Below, piece by piece: positions 38,948-41,927 of a DNA stretch of 41,927 nucleotides; the first letter of the stretch is position 1; each line of letters begins with the position of its first letter. The translations under genes and the position numbers were made by a program. The notes under the pieces were generated by a model. That model saw only the letters and a program-made list of their open reading frames with translations, was not told where the DNA came from and did no database searches. The DNA comes from Actinomycetes bacterium (lineage in GTDB: Bacteria; Actinomycetota; Acidimicrobiia; Acidimicrobiales; Poriferisodalaceae), in assembly GCA_024228575.1 (NCBI GenBank), contig JAAETH010000404.1, positions 1-41,927 on the forward strand, given 5' to 3'.

Positions 38948-39295
38948 ATGGAGCTCATCGGGTTCGAACGGTTCGAGGAACTGGTGGGGGAGGCACTCGA
39001 TCTGCTTTCCGATGAACTGTTCGATGCGATGGACAACGTTGCGTTTGTTGTCTGTGACGGTGACGAGCCCGGTCTTCTGGGCCTCTACGACGGCATTCCT
39101 CTGACCGAACGCGGAATCGACTACGGCGCCGGCGCCGTGATGCCCGATCGGATCTCCATCTTTCGAAACACAATATGTGCTGTTTGTGCCACCGATCGGG
39201 AGGTGATCGAGCAGGTTCGCATAACCGTCTTGCACGAGATAGCACACCACTTCGGCATCGATGATGACCGACTGGACGAACTCGGCTGGGCGTGA
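38948..39295 (+). CDS. Minimal zincin metallopeptidase family protein
   Basis: A 115-residue protein of the short bacterial metallopeptidase family (DUF1025-type, minimal zincin). The active site is TVLHEIAHHFGIDDDRLDEL: His96 and His100 bind zinc, Glu97 is the base, and Asp110 or a nearby acidic residue probably completes the site. The N-terminal half (FERFEELVGEALDLLSDEL, LLGLYDGIPLTERG) is the family's conserved lid. It has no signal peptide, so it acts in the cytoplasm. Substrate unknown. The start is 24 bp from the divergent uvrD2 start, with a shared bidirectional promoter. Its stop overlaps the region just before the PH-protein promoter. Confidence 0.88.
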   Translation: MELIGFERFEELVGEALDLLSDELFDAMDNVAFVVCDGDEPGLLGLYDGIPLTERGIDYGAGAVMPDRISIFRNTICAVCATDREVIEQVRITVLHEIAHHFGIDDDRLDELGWA

Positions 39296-39297
39296 TC

Positions 39298-39303
39298 TAA
39301 CCT
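39298..39303 (+). promoter_or_regulatory. -10 element (TAACCT), leaderless start
   Basis: TAACCT ends 6 nt before the ATG at 39310, directly after the stop of the metallopeptidase gene. Confidence 0.5.
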
Positions 39304-39309
39304 TCAGCC

Positions 39310-39927
39310 ATGGCATTTCCTGATGGCTACCTGAACGAGGGCGAGGAGCTCGTCCTCAACCTCAAACCTCACTGGTGGGTGTTCTCACAGTCCGCCGCCC
39401 TGCTGGTAGCCGCCCTGGCGGCAGCCGTGGTGCTGAATGTCATCGACGTCCAGTACGTCGGATGGTTCGGTTGGGCGCTCTTGTTGGCAGCCATCCTCAA
39501 CCTCGGTGTGGTCTATGCCAAGTGGACGGCGACGTACTTCTTGTTGTCGAGCGATCGGCTCATCTTCCGGACCGGCGTGGTGACGAAACGCGGGGTCGAG
39601 TTGCCGATCGGCCGCATCGACAACATCAACTTCCGGCAGGGCCTGTTCGAGCGCATGATCGGAGCGGGAGATCTGCTGATCGAGTCGGCGGGCGAGAGCG
39701 GTCAATCGAGCTTCTCGAACGTGCGCAAGCCCGATGCCATTCAGAACGAGATCTATCGGCAGATCGAGCGCCAGGCCGATCGCCGCTCGGGTGTCATCCA
39801 ACACGCGCCAGCGACCGAGACCGATGTTGCGGCCAAGATCCTTCAGCTGGAAGAACTGCGAAAGAAGGGACTTGTGTCCGAGGAAGAGTTCGAGGCGAAG
39901 CGTCGCGATCTCCTGGACCGCATGTAG
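39310..39927 (+). CDS. Bacterial PH (bPH2/DUF304) membrane protein with C-terminal SHOCT domain
   Basis: A 205-residue protein. Two membrane segments (about 24-45 and 51-70) precede a bacterial pleckstrin-homology-like domain: TYFLLSSDRLIFRTGVVTKR, ELPIGRIDNINFRQGLFERM and GAGDLLIESAGESG are standard bPH2 features. The C-terminus DVAAKILQLEELRKKGLVSE plus EEFEAKRRDLL is a SHOCT oligomerisation helix pair. Such proteins are thought to organise membrane complexes; no enzyme activity is expected. TAACCT lies 6 nt before the ATG. The alpha/beta hydrolase gene follows after 23 bp. Confidence 0.9.
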   Translation: MAFPDGYLNEGEELVLNLKPHWWVFSQSAALLVAALAAAVVLNVIDVQYVGWFGWALLLAAILNLGVVYAKWTATYFLLSSDRLIFRTGVVTKRGVELPIGRIDNINFRQGLFERMIGAGDLLIESAGESGQSSFSNVRKPDAIQNEIYRQIERQADRRSGVIQHAPATETDVAAKILQLEELRKKGLVSEEEFEAKRRDLLDRM

Positions 39928-39950
39928 CCACCTCGAGAGGAGACGGATCC

Positions 39951-40823
39951 TTGAGAACCGCCAACGGCGACTACGAAATCGAGTACGAGACTTTTGGTCG
40001 TCCCACAGATCCAGCGCTTTTGTTGGTGAACGGTCTCGGCAGCCAGATGATCGCCTATCGAGACGAACTCTGCGACGGTTTTGTGTCCGCGGGTTTCTTC
40101 GTCATCCGCTACGACAACCGCGATGTGGGACTCAGCTCAAAGACCTCGGCGGCTCCACCCTCGATCGGCTCCGTTCGTGAGGCGATCGTGAACCAAACAC
40201 CGGCCCCGACCGCCTACAGCATTCACGACATGGCAGCCGACGGCATGGCGGTGCTCGACGCCCTCGAGGTCGACAGCACACACGTCTGGGGAATGTCGAT
40301 GGGTGGCATGATCGTTCAGACGATGGGATACACCCATGCCGATCGGGTCCTGTCGATCACTTCGGTGATGTCGACCACGGGTGCCCCCGGAGTCGGACAG
40401 TCGACGCCGGAGGCTCTTGCCGCCCTCATGGAACCGGCGCCATCCGATCGCGACGAATACGTCGAGGACGACCTGCGGCGTCGCCTCGTGTACGCCAGCA
40501 CCGACTTCGACATCGGCGAGGCGCGGACCTACGTCGAGGCTCAATACGACAGGTGTTTCCACCCCGACGGTGTGGCTCATCAGTACATGGCGGTGCTCGC
40601 CGACGGTGACCGCACCCAACGACTGGCGTCGATCACCGCTCCGACCTCTGTCATCCACGGCGGTGTCGACACCCTCATCGATGTGTCGGGGGGTGTGGCG
40701 ACGGTGGAGGCCATCGCGGGAGCCGAGCTTGTGGTCTACGAGAACATGGGCCACGATCTTCCACGGTCGTTGTGGGAGTCCTACATCGACGAGATGCGCC
40801 GACTCGCTCAGCGAGCGCGGTGA
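39951..40823 (+). CDS. Alpha/beta hydrolase
   Basis: A 290-residue alpha/beta hydrolase. The nucleophile elbow is HVWGMSMGGMIVQ (Ser116), the oxyanion region is LLLVNGLGSQMIAYRD, and the general base is in YENMGHDLPRSLW. VIHGGVDTLID probably supplies the acid. RYDNRDVGLS is typical of the group containing non-haem peroxidase/esterase relatives such as DhmA-like hydrolases. The start is TTG 39951, supported by AGAGGAGA 8 nt upstream; the open frame runs further up, but into the previous gene. It follows the PH-protein gene and precedes the racemase by 42 bp, probably one operon. Substrate unknown. Confidence 0.88.
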   Translation: MRTANGDYEIEYETFGRPTDPALLLVNGLGSQMIAYRDELCDGFVSAGFFVIRYDNRDVGLSSKTSAAPPSIGSVREAIVNQTPAPTAYSIHDMAADGMAVLDALEVDSTHVWGMSMGGMIVQTMGYTHADRVLSITSVMSTTGAPGVGQSTPEALAALMEPAPSDRDEYVEDDLRRRLVYASTDFDIGEARTYVEAQYDRCFHPDGVAHQYMAVLADGDRTQRLASITAPTSVIHGGVDTLIDVSGGVATVEAIAGAELVVYENMGHDLPRSLWESYIDEMRRLAQRAR

Positions 40824-40865
40824 CATCGTTCGACAATCAGTTCGCCACGCACAACGGAGGAACAA

Positions 40866-41927
40866 GTGGGACCACTCGAGGGAGTCAGGGTCGTAGAGCT
40901 ACAGGGCATCGGACCGGGGCCATTCTGCGGGATGATGCTCGCCGACATGGGAGCCGATGTCATTCGCGTCGATCGATCCGCCAACGCCGGAGCGCTCAGG
41001 GGTATCGACGTTCTGGCTCGCGGTCGCCGGTCGATTGCAGTCGACCTGAAGAACCCCGAGGGTGTCGAGACCGTTCTCGAACTGATCGAGTCGGCAGACG
41101 CGCTCATCGAGGGATTCCGTCCCGGCGTCATGGAACGGCTTGGCCTCGGACCCGATGTCTGCCTCGCCCGCAACCCGAGGTTGGTGTTTGGGCGCATGAC
41201 CGGCTGGGGTCAAGATGGTCCCTACGCGAACGCGGCGGGCCACGACATCAACTACATCGCTCTGTCAGGAGCCCTCGGTGCGATAGGCAGGGCCGGTGAG
41301 GCGCCGGTCCCTCCTCTGAACCTGGTCGGCGACTTCGGTGGCGGCGGCATGCTTTTGGCGTTCGGTATCGCTTGCGGCATCGTCAACGCCAGGGCCACCG
41401 GTGTGGGACAGGTCGTCGACGCGGCGATGGTCGACGGAGCGGCGACCCTCATGTCGATGTTCTTCTCGTTCAAGGCCATGGGCATGCACGGCCCTCGCGG
41501 GACGAACATGCTCGACTCCGGCGCTCCGTTCTACGACGTCTATGAGACCGCCGACGGCGAGTACGTCTCGATCGGCTCGATCGAGCCTCAGTTCTACGCC
41601 TTGCTGCTCGAGTTGTCGGGCCTGGGACAGATGGATATCCCGGACCAGCATTCGAGCGACGATTGGCCGGCGATGAAGGAGACCGTGGCTGAGGTCTTTC
41701 GCAGCAAGACGCGCGACGAGTGGTGCGAGCTCATGGAACACACCGACGTCTGTTTCGCGCCCGTTCTGTCGCTCGATGAAGCGCCGCAGCACCCTCACAA
41801 CGTCGAACGCGAAACGTTCATCGAGGTCGACGGCATCGTCCAGGCCGCACCATCTCCGCGGTTCTCGGCGACGGTGCCAGAAGTCAAGGGTCCTGCGGTC
41901 GCAGCGGGTTCCGACACCGACGACATC
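40866..41927 (+). CDS. mcr: Alpha-methylacyl-CoA racemase (CoA-transferase family III), truncated by the window end
   Basis: The first 354 residues are present with no stop; the M. tuberculosis enzyme has about 360, so only a few are missing. VVELQGIGPGPFCGMMLADM, RGRRSIAVDLKNPEG and FGRMTGWGQDGPYANAAGHD (His126) with NLVGDFGGGGMLLAFG (Asp156) are the racemase signature; His126 and Asp156 keep the numbering of mycobacterial MCR. It epimerises (2R)- to (2S)-methylacyl-CoA so that branched chains can enter beta-oxidation, fitting the MFE-2-like genes at 9.8-11.6 kb. GGAGG ends 5 nt before the GTG, a clear ribosome-binding site. Confidence 0.93.
   Translation, partial: MGPLEGVRVVELQGIGPGPFCGMMLADMGADVIRVDRSANAGALRGIDVLARGRRSIAVDLKNPEGVETVLELIESADALIEGFRPGVMERLGLGPDVCLARNPRLVFGRMTGWGQDGPYANAAGHDINYIALSGALGAIGRAGEAPVPPLNLVGDFGGGGMLLAFGIACGIVNARATGVGQVVDAAMVDGAATLMSMFFSFKAMGMHGPRGTNMLDSGAPFYDVYETADGEYVSIGSIEPQFYALLLELSGLGQMDIPDQHSSDDWPAMKETVAEVFRSKTRDEWCELMEHTDVCFAPVLSLDEAPQHPHNVERETFIEVDGIVQAAPSPRFSATVPEVKGPAVAAGSDTDDI

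Noticed and set aside
1-41927. Mobile element or defence island
   Set aside because: No transposase, integrase, toxin-antitoxin pair, restriction gene or terminal repeats are visible; content is housekeeping and catabolic.

Overview
The window is 41.9 kb of GC-rich chromosomal DNA, densely packed with about 41 genes and short gaps. I see no rRNA, tRNA, insertion sequence, prophage or CRISPR array. The gene set points to an actinobacterium. It has NucS (mismatch endonuclease), the E2-E1 fusion Kgd, two F420-type luciferase-like oxidoreductases, an Eis-like acetyltransferase, VanW/YoaR and DUF4333-like surface proteins, and a MaoC/SDR/AMACR lipid-catabolism set. Many GTG starts, short intergenic gaps and a proteobacterial-style Aap/Bzt amino-acid transporter fit a free-living Acidimicrobiia-like lineage better than a mycobacterium or streptomycete. 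That placement is inference.

Layout. 1-4.9 kb: two crotonases, an Eis-like GNAT, a HIT hydrolase, a PlsC-like acyltransferase and an F420-type oxidoreductase. 4.9-9.7 kb (minus strand): VanW protein, then PhoD phosphatase, then a geranylgeranyl-reductase-type flavoprotein. 9.8-14.2 kb (plus): a tightly packed operon of SDR, MaoC hydratase, two hotdog thioesterases, an LLM oxidoreductase and a UPF0014 permease. 14.2-17.8 kb (minus): transglutaminase-like protein, two paralogous lipoproteins built from internal duplications, and NucS. 18.1-22.2 kb: AarF/UbiB kinase coupled to a PPOX-fold protein, a SnoaL-like protein, a third crotonase and CysQ. 22.4-27.9 kb: an AapJQMP amino-acid ABC transporter with greatly enlarged permeases. 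27.9-28.8 kb: two small paralogous proteins of unknown function and a zinc-binding small protein. 28.9-34.3 kb: EttA and Kgd, divergent. 34.3-41.9 kb: HAD phosphatase, a NYN-nuclease/S1/histone-H1-like fusion, ExoIII, a UvrD2-like helicase, a minimal zincin, a bacterial PH/SHOCT protein, an alpha/beta hydrolase and an alpha-methylacyl-CoA racemase truncated by the window end.

How the genes work together. The crotonases, (3R)-hydroxyacyl dehydrogenase, hydratase 2, thioesterases and racemase form a branched-chain or isoprenoid/sterol type acyl-CoA degradation repertoire. Imported amino acids can reach the 2-oxoglutarate node served by Kgd. NucS, ExoIII and UvrD2 are DNA-repair enzymes.

The most striking system-level signal is regulatory. 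Eighteen genes carry a TAnnnT hexamer ending 6-10 nt before the start codon, with no clear Shine-Dalgarno sequence. This is the signature of leaderless transcripts. In two divergent gene pairs the two opposed hexamers share the same central TA, making very compact bidirectional promoters. Other items worth attention are the nuclease-S1-H1 fusion, the enlarged Aap permeases with an intercistronic hairpin, the tandem small paralogs, and the duplicated lipoproteins.
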